Made by a program: the position numbers and the translations under genes
NCBI RefSeq assembly: GCF_030247195.1
Contig: NC_080671.1
Location: forward strand, 10,555,343 to 10,619,342
DNA: 64,000 nt
Direction of reading: 5' to 3'
Origin: Topomyia yanbarensis
Taxonomy: Eukaryota > Arthropoda > Insecta > Diptera > Culicidae
The notes under the pieces: generated by a model
Told to the model about the DNA's origin: nothing
The model's database searches: none
The model's input: only the letters and a program-made list of their open reading frames with translations
In this document: one piece after another, positions 12,943 to 24,767 of the stretch
Numbering within the stretch: position 1 is the first letter of the stretch
Layout: every line of letters starts with the position of its first letter

Positions 12943-14060
12943 TGTAGGTAACCCAGATAAATCTGAATTACTGTGAAACCGCACAGTAACTGTTGTGACC
13001 TACGACAGACACAATGTGTGATGTCGTTTTGACTCCAGAGCCGTATCAAGTCCCCCCTGATAATGGTAACTGAGTGGCGGATAGATCTGTGCTACAAGAT
13101 ATGGGTAGATTCCCCATTCAAGAAGTGGTAGAGTGCTCGTGCGAGAGCTTTGTGATCGCCAAAATCACGGTGTCTTCATGTGCAGCTGTTACGCTCCTCC
13201 AAGGTTGAGTAGAGCAGTTCAGCCTAATGCTGGAGCAGTTAATCGAGCAGTTGATCGGTCGGAAGCCGTTAGACATTGATGGTAACTTCAACGCCTGGGC
13301 TGCCGAATGGGGCAGTAGAGTAACCAACACAAGAGGGAAGCTCTAGCGAAGTTAGACGTACGATTGTGCAATGAAGGTTCTGTTAGCACATTTCGGAGAG
13401 ACGGGAGGGAGTCTATCATCGACATCACATTCTGTAGTCCTTCATTGACGGCGAACATGAATTGGATAGTATGCGAAACGTATACGCATAGTGACCACCA
13501 ACCTACCGTATCGGTCAACGGAACCCTGCTGCAGTACGAAGAAGATGACTGGAGAGCGAAAGTGGAAGATGAAACCCTTTCACAAAGACCTCTTCATTGA
13601 GGCACTTCGGCCGAACGGTGTCCAGCTTACTGGTGGAACGAGACGAATAGTACGCTACGCGCTGATTGTTTTAGAGCCAGAAGGCGGGCTCAGAGAGCAA
13701 TATCGGAGCCAGATAGAGAAGAGCGCAAGGCAGTGTTTCGGGAAGCTAGGGCCGATATAAAACGGTAAATCAGACGTAGCAAGTCAGATTGCCACAAGGC
13801 ACTCCTTGTGACGAGAAGTAAACGCTAATTCCTGGACGAGCTCGCTGAAGCGTCGAAGCGCTTGAAATCAAAGAAAGCCCCCAATTCGGGTGGAATACCA
13901 TAGGTGGTGCTAAAAGCTGCGATCCTGGCATATCCGGATATGTTCAGGATGGTGCAGCAGAAGTGTTTAAATGAAGGCAACTTCCCCGAAATATGGAAAG
14001 TACAGAAGCCGGTGTTGCTGCCAAAGCCAGAGAAGCCACCGGGCGATCCGGTCTCGTATA
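12943..14060 (+). pseudogene. R1-like retrotransposon ORF2 remnant (endonuclease to early RT)
   Basis: Short conserved islands appear in shifting frames. Endonuclease islands are GNFNAWAAEWGS near 13280, then IDITFCSPSLTANMNW and SDHQPTVS around 13410-13510. A linker with ARRRAQR-like character follows near 13680. RT entry is KSKKAPNSGGIP followed by LKAAILAYPDMFRM near 13866-13955 and LLPKPEKPPGDPVSYR near 14010-14060. Homology stops abruptly at about 14060, before the RT catalytic motifs. The same LKAAILAYPDMFRM island occurs in the second copy at about 24440, so both belong to one family. Many stops and frameshifts; inactive. Confidence 0.8.
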
Positions 14061-14065
14061 GGCAC

Positions 14066-14165
14066 GAATGTATGACAAATGGTCGAACGACAAATGGTCG
14101 AAAATACAAAAGGTCGTAAACACAAAAGGTTGAAAGGACGAAAGATCGAAAGGCAAAACGTCGCA
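14066..14165. repeat. Degenerate tandem repeat of a ggtcgaaa-type unit
   Basis: Units such as acaaatggtcgaacg, acaaatggtcgaaaat and acaaaaggtcg repeat every 15-17 bases and decay to the right. This array replaces the rest of the R1-like ORF2. Confidence 0.75.
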
Positions 14166-14769
14166 TAAATTTAAAGATGGAACCAAATTTTGAACCTTTC
14201 ACTTTTTTGAAAAAAAAAGTTCTTTCAAGAACGAAAAATAAAATGTCACTGGCAATATATTCATCCATAAAATTTTAAAGGATTGGAAATGTTCTCCGGG
14301 TAGGAAACCAGTCCCCCCTCTGGTTTCGGAAGCTGGCTCATTATTGGTAGCTATCAGGGACTCTGCCAATGATGATAACCGGGAGTTGGTACTTTTGTCG
14401 CGATCTTTTGATTATTTTTGATATCGTCCCGCGAGATGAAGTACCCTTCGGCTTTTGTGTCTGCCGTTTCGCTTCTCTCAAAATTTAGTAAAACTAATTC
14501 ACCGTGGGGTTGGATTTCTGGTGGGGCAACCTTGAACATGACAAGTGGTTCTCGTAAGAGGTTGCGCTTAAACCGCTCATTCAGTGATCCGGAAAGCGCT
14601 AAAGCAGACAGTAGATACAAAGCAAAGTGAATTTGTATTTATGAAAAAAACCCATTTAATCCACCTATCAGTGAGATGAGACATTTCTTACACATATCAC
14701 TGTTGTATTATTCATTAGCTTACCGATCACACGCTAAATTTACAAGCAACTAGATGTGAGATGTGCACG
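14166..14769. other. Unassigned, with an unidentified minus-strand frame
   Basis: The frame at 14354-14620 (-) gives 88 residues with ordinary amino-acid composition and the segment GELVLLNFERSE. It resembles a genuine coding remnant more than its AT-rich surroundings do, but I cannot assign a family. The overlapping plus frame 14418-14630 is probably its shadow. Confidence 0.35.
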
Positions 14770-15160
14770 AATAACGCTTCGAATTAACTGAATACATTAA
14801 AGAAAAATAATAAAACAAAACAAAATTTAAAATAAAAAAGCTATTCATAAAATGGATAGAATGATTATAATAGATCAAATTAATAAAATAAATAAAACAA
14901 ATTAGCTCAAATTAAAATTAGACGATATTAAAACCTAATGAAATTAAGAGAGTAAATTAAATTGTTTCAGGATAACAAGCTATCATACAATAACATAAAG
15001 GACTGGCTAAACCGAATTGATTAAATTAAGAAACTGAATAAAATATGTGAACTGGGAAAAACTAACCATTTAATAAAATGATTGAAATAAATAATATGAA
15101 TAAAACCATAAAAAATTGGAATAATAAAATAAATACCTAATATGAATAATATGGCTTAAA

Positions 15161-16238
15161 TTAACTCTTTCATACCTAATTATTATGTCGCATATATAGG
15201 GTTCCAAAACCGTTTTTCTTAAAAATGTTAGAGTAAAGAAACGCGGAAAACCTGTTTTGATCAAGATAGATGCTTCTCTAGCAGTGTTAGAAGCTGCTGA
15301 ATTTTTACATACCAATCCTTAATACACATCTCCTGCAAAGTTTTCAATAGTTTGGGCAGAAAAGGTAGCCGAAAACAGTCCAAATTAATAAGATTTATCA
15401 GTTTTCAAAAATATTTGAAGTCCACCCTCCCTCCCATGTCTCTGATACACAGATGTATGACTTCACCCCCTTATCCCCTTGAATATCTTCCCAAAACTTA
15501 TGTGCCCCCCTATCTTCTAGTTTTAGTTGATCAATATTTAATCTTGTTAAGAAATGCACAACAGTACCACTACTTTAAAATAGCCCTAATTAATTCCCCT
15601 TAATCTTGAACCACTCTCTCTAGTTATTTCTAGTTAATAAGCTTGTAAAATGTTCCGCTTAGTTAATAATTAATTTCTCCTACAAACTCCCTTCTAAAAA
15701 TCATAAAGTGAATTACAATACAAAGAACACACAAAATGACCCGTCCCCCAAATCTTACGAATATTATATTATACCCTCTTTTATATGTATAAGTTAGCTG
15801 TAAAGTTTTTTTTTAGTTTCATTATATAAAACAAAATAATATTGAAATGTGTAACCCCTAGTTTTAAGAAATTCAAAATGTAAAACAATGAAAAAATGGC
15901 ACCTTTAAGCTAACGCATACGTGCCTTATCAAATAAACAAATTGAAAAAAAAATATTTGAAGAAAACGAAGATATATCAAAATATAATTTTTCGCCGATA
16001 ACTGAAAATGTCTCTGGCAGCACTGCTCTAGTGAAATCCAATCAAAGCAATTGTAATAACTTGAGTTCTACGGATCTTTCTTGTAACTATTAACGCTCAA
16101 ATAAACGGTGACTGTCACAATTATTAGTTTTACTTTTTTGTGAAGAAATCTTGTCCAAGCCCAAAGTTATACTGCCCATGAACGCATATTTGTCCCGTTT
16201 TCTATCTTTATGGGACTGATTTGCGAGCATGGGTAGTA
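15161..16238 (-). mobile_element. TTAA-type MITE, copy 1, split by a LINE tail
   Basis: The left end is ttaactctttcatacc and the body matches the copies at 20544-21062 and 33503-34009 in order of words (for example gtgttagaagctgctgaat, and aaccaatccaat with aacttgagttcta). A 5'-truncated LINE tail (15421-15952) interrupts it. The right end is degenerate, near gcatgggtagtaaa. Confidence 0.7.
15421..15952 (+). mobile_element. 5'-truncated LINE tail (3' untranslated region only)
   Basis: The sequence parallels the last ~520 bases of the I-like LINE at 44004-47901, ending in the same ttaagctaacgca, gccttatcaaataaac and short poly-A. It is flanked by a duplication atatttgaag preceded by A residues (15407-15420 and 15949-15962), inside the TTAA-type MITE. 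This is a dead-on-arrival insertion produced by incomplete reverse transcription. Confidence 0.85.
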
Positions 16239-16910
16239 AAGCTATTCGAAAATGTTGTTCATAAATAACAGGATAAACAGAGAGTTAATAAAATCAATAA
16301 AATGAATGGAATGAATAATATAAACAAAATAAAGAATTTTTACCACAATAAAAATGTTTTCTGTCTTTTTATCATTTTTTCATTTTGTTTGTTTTCAAGC
16401 AGGTAAATGATTAAAATGAAAAAATCAGCGATATTAAAAAGTAATAGAATTAATAGAAGAAATTGTATTGTATCTAATTAATGTTCTAGATGAAATCAAT
16501 AAAGTGAATGATTGAACAAAATTAGTCAGATTATTAAAATGAATAAAAGTGTGAACCGGAAAAATATCAGGAAAAATATTAGAAAAAGTGAATAAAATAA
16601 ATTAAATGAATAATTCGAATAAGATACATAAGATAATAAAGTGATCGGAATGCATACAAAGAATTAAATGAATACAATAGATAAAATTAGGTCACATAAA
16701 CAAAATAAATAAAAACAATGCTAAATGAAAAAAAAATTTAAAATGAAATGATCATATATTTATTATTAGTCAAATATTTAAAATGCAAAAAATAAACCAA
16801 ACGAATATAATACATTAAAGGAATGAGCTGGAAAAAATGAGAATATATAATAATATTTTAAGAAAGTTGTTGAAATGAAGTAAATGAATAAAACGAATTT
16901 CACGAATTCC

Positions 16911-17902
16911 AAAACCATTGTTTCAGAATATTCTGAAATGTTTGTGAAAATCCCATTGCAAAGAACACGTTTTCGTTCTTCTTTTCTTGACGGAATTTTT
17001 AGGATTATCTGGTGTTTCTACTTTATTGATGGCCCTTAATTAGTCATCAGAAGATCTAGAAATCAGGAATTTGTTTTGGAATTAAAAGATATCTTTTTGG
17101 TTACAGACATCTGAAAAATGATTTTGTATAGAATGGAATTTTCAGGTCCAGTATTGTAACGCGTAATTAGAAATAGTAAACTGAGAAAAGGCCACCTGAA
17201 AATAGTATTCATTCGCATTGAAATATCTAGAAAAGAGTGTCAAGTGTCCAAGCTATGTTGGCAATTATATTATTGTCATTGTCGATGGCATAAAACTCGT
17301 ACATGCAGTCGATTACAATGCAGTCTTTTTCCACCCATCCTTATTACTTGCGAATTGTTTCGTTCGGAACTCTCGTTCTGGAGATATGGGTTAATGAGTC
17401 CTATACAAAGCAATACCATTGCAAAGAAATGGTTCAAACTACCAGAATAAGTACTTAAATTCATCGAAAAGCCAGTTAGTATTGAAAGTGCCCCTGGACT
17501 GCTTTGAGACACGAACATTTTTGAAATTACATGTCGTATTTTTTCGCAAATAAATATGCTTTTACTCACATTGATCATGAAAAATGTATATTGGGGTTTT
17601 CAGTACAACTCAGTGTCAGTTGTGAGGAATGGTAAATGATGTTTAGAGCTGTGACATTATTTTTGTTTATAGTGCGAAATTTTGATTCCTTAAATCTTTA
17701 TTTTCAATAATGCAACTGATAAATTTTCACTACAATTTTGTTATTCAAAAATACAGTTGCTCTTGATGATGCTACGAGTATAATATGAATATGAATTATA
17801 TTAGAAATCTATTTTCTCACTACTAGGAGGATTACTTGATGTATTCATATACCATCCAACTCACGAGTGAACGCATTGCTCAATCCAACGGGTAAATACA
17901 TC
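16911..17902. other. Unassigned spacer
   Basis: No gene or repeat structure recognised. The frames at 17244-17578 on both strands have no family features. Confidence 0.35.
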
Positions 17903-17914
17903 AACTCTGGACAA

Positions 17915-18077
17915 TGACGGTGGATGTAGCGTAGTTGGTAAATCGATTACCTTGTACGCGCACCTGGGTTCGAGTCCCGACCCCGCACATAGGGTTAGAA
18001 ATTTTTCATAAGAGATTTTTCTAACCCGAAGAGGCGATTGACCTTAAGGTTAAAACCTCTATAATCGAAATAAAAAA
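17915..18077 (+). mobile_element. tRNA-derived SINE, copy 1, with 12-bp TSD
   Basis: A-box-like gtagcgtagttggtaaatc and B-box-like gggttcgagtcccg mark an RNA polymerase III promoter derived from a tRNA gene. A family-specific body follows (attgaccttaaggttaaaac) and a short A tail. It is flanked by exact duplications aactctggacaa at 17903-17914 and 18078-18089. It cannot serve as a tRNA gene: the acceptor stem and anticodon arm do not close. Confidence 0.88.
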
Positions 18078-18089
18078 AACTCTGGACAA

Positions 18090-18559
18090 ATTTGCACTTT
18101 GAAGTGAATTTACACATTATTTTGTCTTTGAAATGAACTTGCTTATTAATTTTTGAGAAATAGGTAATTGATTATTAAATAAATTCACAAAATGTTTTCG
18201 GAATCAAAATCCTTGAATCACGCAGATGTGTTTGCATACCCGGGCATTCAAAATCGGTTTAGTTTTGACCCTAAAAAACCAGTAAAGCAATACTCTGTAT
18301 GGAACGTCCCATTTTTAGTTGGTGGAAATTGGTAAGCGAAGAATGAAAATACAAAATGTTTAATATCTCCGCCGCTCGTGTACGGATTTTGACAATCTAT
18401 AGCTTGTTAGAAAGGTATTTTCCTAAGCTTTTTGTTTCTGTCTATTTCACGTGATATGGTTGCCTTGTTCTGTTATTCGCTTCAAACCAGCCCTGTTTTG
18501 ACAAAATTACCCATATCTCAGAAAGTAAACAACAGATCGAAAAACAAAAATAATAGTGT
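18090..18559. other. Spacer or MITE flank
   Basis: No gene recognised. The last 200 bases contain phrases that accompany the MITE module that follows. Confidence 0.35.
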
Positions 18560-18793
18560 CAAATGGGAGCGTTAGGCCTTTCATTTGGAACTTGTTTCAT
18601 TAAGATCGGTTCAGCCATTGCTGAAATAATTACATGACATTTTGTACATACATACATACACACATACACACATACAGACATTGTCTCAATTTGTCGAGCT
18701 GAGTCGATTGGCATATGAAACTCGGCCCCCTGGGCCTCGGAAAAAGTTTTCAAAGTTTGAGCGAATCCTATACATTTCTTTTGTAAGAAAAGT
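18560..18793. repeat. MITE module with CA-rich microsatellite
   Basis: A cctttcatttgg-aagatcggttcagccat block, a catacatacacacat run, the word gtcgagctgagtcga, then gcctcggaaaa and cctatacatttcttttgtaa. The right half recurs at 20105-20245. Confidence 0.7.
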
Positions 18794-19254
18794 AAAATAA
18801 TTTAAGTATAGAAAATAATTTATAATATATTTAGAATTATATATTTCACTGTAAATTATAGTGAAACAAAAATATTCTTTAGCAATATTATAATATGTAG
18901 AATTAAAAATGTCGCATATCAATCATAGTTAGTTCATCATTTTTAAAGCAGAAGAGTAAAATAAATCAACACTGCCGCCAAATGTGGCTAAACCACATCG
19001 CTCTACTTCTTGTGCTTGACTAATTTATCGACCCTATGGTTGAGTGGATTACGGGTTTGCTTGCGAGAAGCCACCGCTTCCGATGTGTTGCACCCAAATC
19101 CCAATCATTACTGAGAATGAAATATAACTGGCAGGTCAATCATGATAAAAAGAACAACTCATGTTATAAAAAAGGAAAAAAAAACAATAAGAATTCAAAT
19201 TGTTGTATTTCAGAATTTAAAATTTTTTATAGTAAAGTTTAAGTTCATGGTGCT
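18794..19254. other. AT-rich spacer
   Basis: No feature recognised. Confidence 0.35.
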
Positions 19255-19427
19255 TGTTAGGGGTGGGCGTAGCGTAGTTGGTAAATCGATTGGCTTGTTC
19301 GCACCGCACCTGGGTTCGAGTCTCAACGCCGCACATTGGGTTAAAAAATTTCGTAAGATATTTTTCTAACCCAAAGTGGCGAATGACCTTAAGGTTAAAA
19401 CATCTAAAATTGGAATATAAAAAAACC
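19255..19427 (+). mobile_element. tRNA-derived SINE, copy 2
   Basis: Same A box, B box (gggttcgagtctc) and body (aatgaccttaaggttaaaac) as the copy at 17915, with a short A tail running into another repeat. The target duplication is not clear. Confidence 0.82.
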
Positions 19428-20250
19428 TGTTTTAATCCACCTTGTGGTGCAATTGTGCCTTTCTCATTTGTCCAAATTACGATTCCATGGCTGGTTATGT
19501 ACAATACAATGATGGAAATAGATCGACAGCCAAGATCTTGAGATACTATGTGTTGACACTGAAGCATCGCTTGAAACTAGCAGCGGATCAAGAAGGATGA
19601 TCTGGGGGACGATTTTTAGAGTGATTACATAACCTTTCTATATGAGAAAGGCAAAAATGTGCCAAAGTCCAAAAAAGTAAATTTTCGTCAAATTTTTTTT
19701 TCCGAGATTTCATCAAATCTCAACGTTTTATGCATTTTGAAGTCAAAAATGCAAATTCGATTTTGTAATTTTCCCTTACACCCCCCTTTGAGTATTTTTC
19801 ATTTCAGTTTATATGGGAATTTGCTGTGTGGTCGCACTCTTCCATCCGTAACTTCGGAACCCGAGGTCAAATCAATAAAAAAAAATCAATGGCAGCCGAT
19901 GGGAAGGTTGTACCTTTCATTTGAGACTAAGTTTGTCCAGCTATCTCTTAGAAACAGAGGTGACATTTTTTCCACATACACACATACATTTTCCTATCTC
20001 GACGAACTGAGTCGAATGGTATATGACACTCGGCCCTCCGGGCCGGGATTAGGTTGACGATTTTTAGAGTAATTACAAAACCTTTCTATATGAGAAAGGC
20101 AAAACACCCATAAACACATACAGACATTGTTCCAATTTGTCGAGCTGAGTCTATTAGTATATGAGACTCCGCCCTCCGGGCCTCGGAAAATATTTTCAAA
20201 GATTGAGCGAATCCTATACATTTCTTTTGTAAGAAATATAAAACGTGTAA
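19428..20250. repeat. Cluster of MITE modules
   Basis: Successive pieces share termini tttctatatgagaaaggcaa (19637, 20089). 19840-20100 is the inverse of the module that is tandemly triplicated at 41859-43426 (gccctccgggcc, then gtcgaatgg, a CA run, and a cgatgggaaggttgtacc block). 20105-20245 matches the right half of 18560-18793. The block ttttaatccacc-gtgcaattgtgcc at 19434 recurs inverted at 43935-43970. Confidence 0.7.
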
Positions 20251-20377
20251 TAGAAAAAATCGTGCAAAAATGAACAGGGCAAGTACAATGGTAAAACGTC
20301 GGTTTTACTGAAATGCGTCACACATTAGTCATTCAATTATATAAGATCGCTCAATGTTTGTTCCAATTTTTGCTTTT

Positions 20378-22239
20378 ACACTGCAAATAATCCGCACATT
20401 GAACTCAAGTGTTCTACACTTGATTTTGCCGCATCTGTCCTCACACTTTGATCTCATGTGTTAGACACTGATTAACATACTTCTTTGAAACACGGTATTT
20501 TCAATAGACGCCACACTTTAGTTTCATAGGCATGGCGTATTAACCCATTCATGCCCATGTTGTTTGTGGACAACAACGTTTTTAAACAGCTATAACTTTT
20601 GATTGGGGCAAGATTTGCTCACAAAAACAAGTAAGGCTAATAAATGTGACTATTGGCTTTCATTTGAGCATTAACGGTTACACGGATCAGCTCTAGAAAT
20701 GAAGTTATTGCAATTAGTCTGATTAAACGCCGATGGAGCAGTGCTGCCAGGGACCGTTCACGTAGACGGCGGAAAATTATTTTTTCATATAACTTCTTTA
20801 TGTTGCAATATTAGTGAAAACTAATAAAACTTATCAATTTGGACTATTTTTGGCTACGTTTTCCATGCAGTTGGACTATTGTAAATATTCTAGGAGAATT
20901 GCAGTGAGCATTAGAAGGTAAAAATTGAGCAGCTTCTAGCACTGCAAGGAAAGCACCTACCTTTATGAAAAATGGTTTTTGGAGTTTCTTGACCTCACCG
21001 TTTTAAAGAAAAAATAGTTTTGAAACCCTACATGCACTAGAAAAAAGTTGGGCATGAAAGGGTTAAAATCAAGTGCCTGACAAATGGTTATTGATTATAA
21101 TTCATATAGAGTTCAAACTGGAATCAACATGAATGTTATATGATTTCCTATAAAACGCATGTGAAAAAAGTTAAATTTAAAATGGGGAGAGAATTTCATC
21201 AAAATGACTGATACATTCAAGATTTTTCAGTTCGTTTTTATTTCAATATAAAAATAGAACTTAGCTTATATGCAAATACAAATTTACTTACAACCTAATT
21301 AAAAATAGCAATCTTCTTCATAAAGTTAGTCCGTTTGGGAATCGGTAAGTAGAATGTCCAGTTGGAGTTCCCGTAGCACTCCCTCGCTCTTTCTTCATTC
21401 TGCAAAAAAATATCTAATGAATTAAATATTTTACCGGAAACATATCTGATCGTTCTCAGCGATAGGACCCGTTTCCTGCCTTCCAATAAACGGACGAAGC
21501 GAACAAGGCACAAACAGCGAAACAAAGACGGACTGTGATATAAAAGTATAAAGACACAAAGTGCGATCGATCGACCACCGCCGGCGGTGACTGAACTAGA
21601 CTGTCGTGAATTTTATTTGGCGCACTTTCTCACAGATAATACATGGACAACGGCGGGGGCATATGCACAGATTGCGCTCTGCCGCAACAATATCTGTTAT
21701 TCGATATTTTACAAATTCCATCAATTTGCTTACCATTCAAAACCTTTATAACCAGCCATGTTGCCTCAAATTGATGTTGAGAAAAGTGAACTTTTATTTA
21801 AGTGTTTGCACACTTAATGTTGCCGCAATTGTCGGCAAACATAGATTTCACAGGGAAATCATTTATGATTCAATACCTTGACACTTAAAATTTAAATGTG
21901 ATGACAGTTGATCATGTCATAGTGTGGCACACTTAATTTTCAAGTGTAATTTTATTGAAGGGCAAATGGAAAATTCTTGAAGTTTCAATGTGGCTCGAAA
22001 CTTAAATTTTATGTGTCAAATCTGTTCGAAAAAAAGTATACATTATTTATTATTTAAAATGATGACACTTAAAATTTATTAGCGATAGTATTCGATCTTG
22101 CCATAGAATGGCACACCTAATTTTCAAGTGTTATTTTATCAAAGGGCAAGTGGAAAGTTTTTGAATTTTCAGTGTGGCCTGACACTTAAATTTTATGTGT
22201 AGAATCTCTTCGAAGAAAAGTGTACATTATTTACAGTGT
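20378..22239. mobile_element. TIR element with internal tandem repeat, hit by a TTAA-type MITE
   Basis: Ends acactgcaaataat (20378-20391) and the inverse attatttacagtgt (22226-22239) define a ~1.86-kb element. It contains the TTAA-type MITE copy 2 (20544-21062) and, at its right side, two tandem ~180-bp units (about 21880-22055 and 22065-22238) sharing cacttaattttcaagtgt and acttaaattttatgtgt. No transposase was recognised. No target duplication was evident, so the outer limits are tentative. Confidence 0.55.
20544..21062 (+). mobile_element. TTAA-type MITE, copy 2 (intact)
   Basis: Flanked by TTAA on both sides (20540-20543, 21063-21066), with ends cccattcatgccca and the inverse tgggcatgaaaggg. 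519 bp, no coding capacity. TTAA duplication fits piggyBac-type transposition. Confidence 0.85.
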
Positions 22240-22594
22240 AGGTTAAGTTCTCACAAAGAACTTAAAATTTTAACCAACAAAAGAGATTATAATTACTAGA
22301 GGGAGCACAGCGCTACTGTCTCTATCAGTGGCGTAGTAGCGGGGGGGGGGGGTTTTGGGGATGAACCCCCCCCCCCCCCCCCCCCCCCCCGAAATATTTG
22401 TGAGGAATTTGAAAATATTGAATATGTTAAACAAAAATATGCCTAATATTTAAAATGAAATTCTCAAAGTTTCATTTGCAAAAGTTATCTTGTGAAAATA
22501 TTTCCTTGTAGTGAAAATTCGCTGCAGAATCGACACCTACCTGTCGGCACGTTGTGGAGGCCAGCCCAATAAGCGAGGAGCTAGGAGCTTAATG

Positions 22595-22880
22595 GTTCAC
22601 GAAACGGATATCGCTACCGAGAGAAATTTCGCCACATTCTGTAGTCCTTGACTGACGGCGTACATGGACTGGAGAGTGTGAGAGAAGTATCCCCATAGAG
22701 ACCACCAGGCGATTCGCTACCGCATCGGCCAATAGAACCCTGCTGCAGCACGAAGAAGGACGTTGTTGAGTTACTTCGGCGAACAACGGAATCAAGTACG
22801 TTGATAGGCTGATCTAACAAGACAATGTCACGAAAACTAGGGCCATGCAGTAGACGGCGCATGGGGTAACTAGGCCGAAA
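22595..22880 (+). pseudogene. R1-like ORF2 fragment, endonuclease C-terminus
   Basis: The segments FCSP-LTAYMDWRV and HRDHQAIRYRIG correspond to the endonuclease islands of the copy at 13410-13520. The fragment breaks off at about 22880, in the linker that precedes RT. Confidence 0.7.
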
Positions 22881-22884
22881 ACCT

Positions 22885-24045
22885 GGACAAAATTATTTTC
22901 TGCTGTTCTATATATTATTTTGCAATTATAATTCAAGAGAAGCTTAAATATTTAATCTTGAGCACATTTTTCATAAAAAATCCACTTAACAGTGTGAAAT
23001 TTGTTTTCTTCTAATATTTCTTCAAAAACTCAACCTAAACGAAACCATTGTGAATGGTAGCTATAGTAACATTAGTAGGACGATTTTCTAACAAATATAA
23101 TTTTCTAAATTATATTTGTACATTGGAGACAATACATACATTACCTTGTTTTATTGATGACCATTCCAAAACTTGTTATGTTATCTGTGAATATTTACGG
23201 CTTTCTCAGTCAATTTAGCTTGAGCAAACGAATTGTTTTTAAAACTGCCCGACGTTTCGACCGTATTTGGCGGCCTTTTTCAAAGGAAACTAAAATAATC
23301 GTTAATTATGAGTGAACAGGTAAAGCATAGTAAAAACATATATGAAAAAGTACGAAACAAAAACAAAATTGCAGCGCTGTGTCGTTTTTGTCGTAGTCGC
23401 TGATTGCCAAATGGTGGCAGGTTGGGTGTTTTTGCCCTGACCGAAATGGTTGTGGAGATGACGATTTTGTGCTTAAAAAACACTTTCAGTTTATCAACTA
23501 TGAACAAAAGTAAAAAAACTTGTTTCGGAAGTGCTACTTTATACTAAAGAAAAGTGTGTAACGTTAACATTCCTCGATGACTCTTTGTTCCTCATCTACA
23601 AGTTCTACCGCTGGTTTGAAAAGGTGAGGAGGGAGGGAGGTGAGGGTGTTTCATCGAAAATTTATGACTATTACAAACGGTAAACAATTTACGAAACTGA
23701 TAGAAATCTTAGCAGGCGATTCAGTTAAATAAGACTTATAGTTTCTTATAATGTTTTATAAAAAGCACCAAAATTATGTAAAAACTACAATTTTTAAATT
23801 GCTCTCAAACCAACGGTCGGACGCGGTCGGATGAGTATCCACCTGCGATGGACTGACAATAGCCGATAGTTTCGAATGCTTTCAACCTTTTATCTTAATT
23901 TGACTTAATTTGATAACTTTTTCAATTGCGTAATCGTACTAAAATCATAAAACAAACATTTACCTTTATTTGTCAAAACAAAATAGTTTGAATTTTTTTA
24001 ATTTCGATATATCCAGCATTAGAGAAGTTAGAATAGGTCATTAAC
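22885..24045. other. Unidentified insertion within the R1-like copy
   Basis: About 1.16 kb of AT-rich sequence separates the endonuclease fragment from the resumed linker (aggcgggctcagagcgcaat at 24048). No inverted ends were found. It includes a short tract with cgacgtttcgaccgtatttg near 23250. Confidence 0.45.
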
Positions 24046-24767
24046 AGGCGGGCTCAGAGCGCAATATCGGAGAGTGAGAAAGAAGCGCAAGCGACGTATC
24101 TAGAAGGTAGGGACTCTTTAAAACGAGAGATCAAGCTTAGCAAGCCAATTGCCATAAGTAGCTGTGCTGAGAAATAAACGCCAATCCCTGGGGGACGCGT
24201 ACTGATTCGTCATGACGAAGACGAGGGTCCGTCGACACCAGCTGAAATATGCCCGGGTAAGCTAAAGATAATCGTTGAGGGTCTCTTCCCGAATCACGAT
24301 TCAACTACCTGGTCACCGACACCGTACGGCGAAGAAGATGGAGGTAACGCAGTCGAGTGGCAAGTGACTAACGACGAGCTCAAAGACGCGTCGATGTGAC
24401 TAAAATCAAAGCAAACCCTCGGTCCGGATGGAATACCAACCGTGGTGCTGAAAGCTGCGATCCTGGCATATCCGGACATGTTCAGGATGCTACTGCTGAA
24501 GTCTTTAGACGATGGTAATCCCCGAAATGAGGAAGGTGCAGAAACTGATGTTGCTGCCAAAGTCAGGGAAGTCACCGGCCCATCCAGCCTCGAATAGACC
24601 AATGTCGCAGCGTGGCATAAAAGAATGAGCCAGATCCTGAAGAGCTACTTCCAGAGTAGAGCACTGCTGTACCAGACGAACAAAAGGGCAGAAGGCAATG
24701 CGAGTCGCAGCGGGCGTTACTCAGGGGTCCATTCTCTGTCCAACACTTTGGAATGGGATATACGATG

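Larger units (their letters stand above)
14770..16910. repeat. AT-rich minisatellite of aataaaatgaat-like words, interrupted
   Basis: Degenerate words aataaaat, aatgaata and aaataaa dominate 14770-15160 and again 16240-16910. The two parts look like one tract split by the TTAA-type element at 15161-16238. The units are too diverged for a fixed period to be read by eye. Confidence 0.65.

Noticed and set aside
13825..14268. 147-residue Phe-rich minus-strand frame
   Set aside because: It is antisense to the R1-like RT remnant and to the ggtcgaaa repeat array.
14354..14620. 88-residue frame as an intact gene
   Set aside because: No start context, homolog or flanking exon could be recognised; kept only as a note in the spacer entry.
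17926..17990. Possible tRNA gene with A and B boxes
   Set aside because: The acceptor stem and anticodon arm do not close, and the same sequence occurs three times with target duplications and A tails; it is a SINE.
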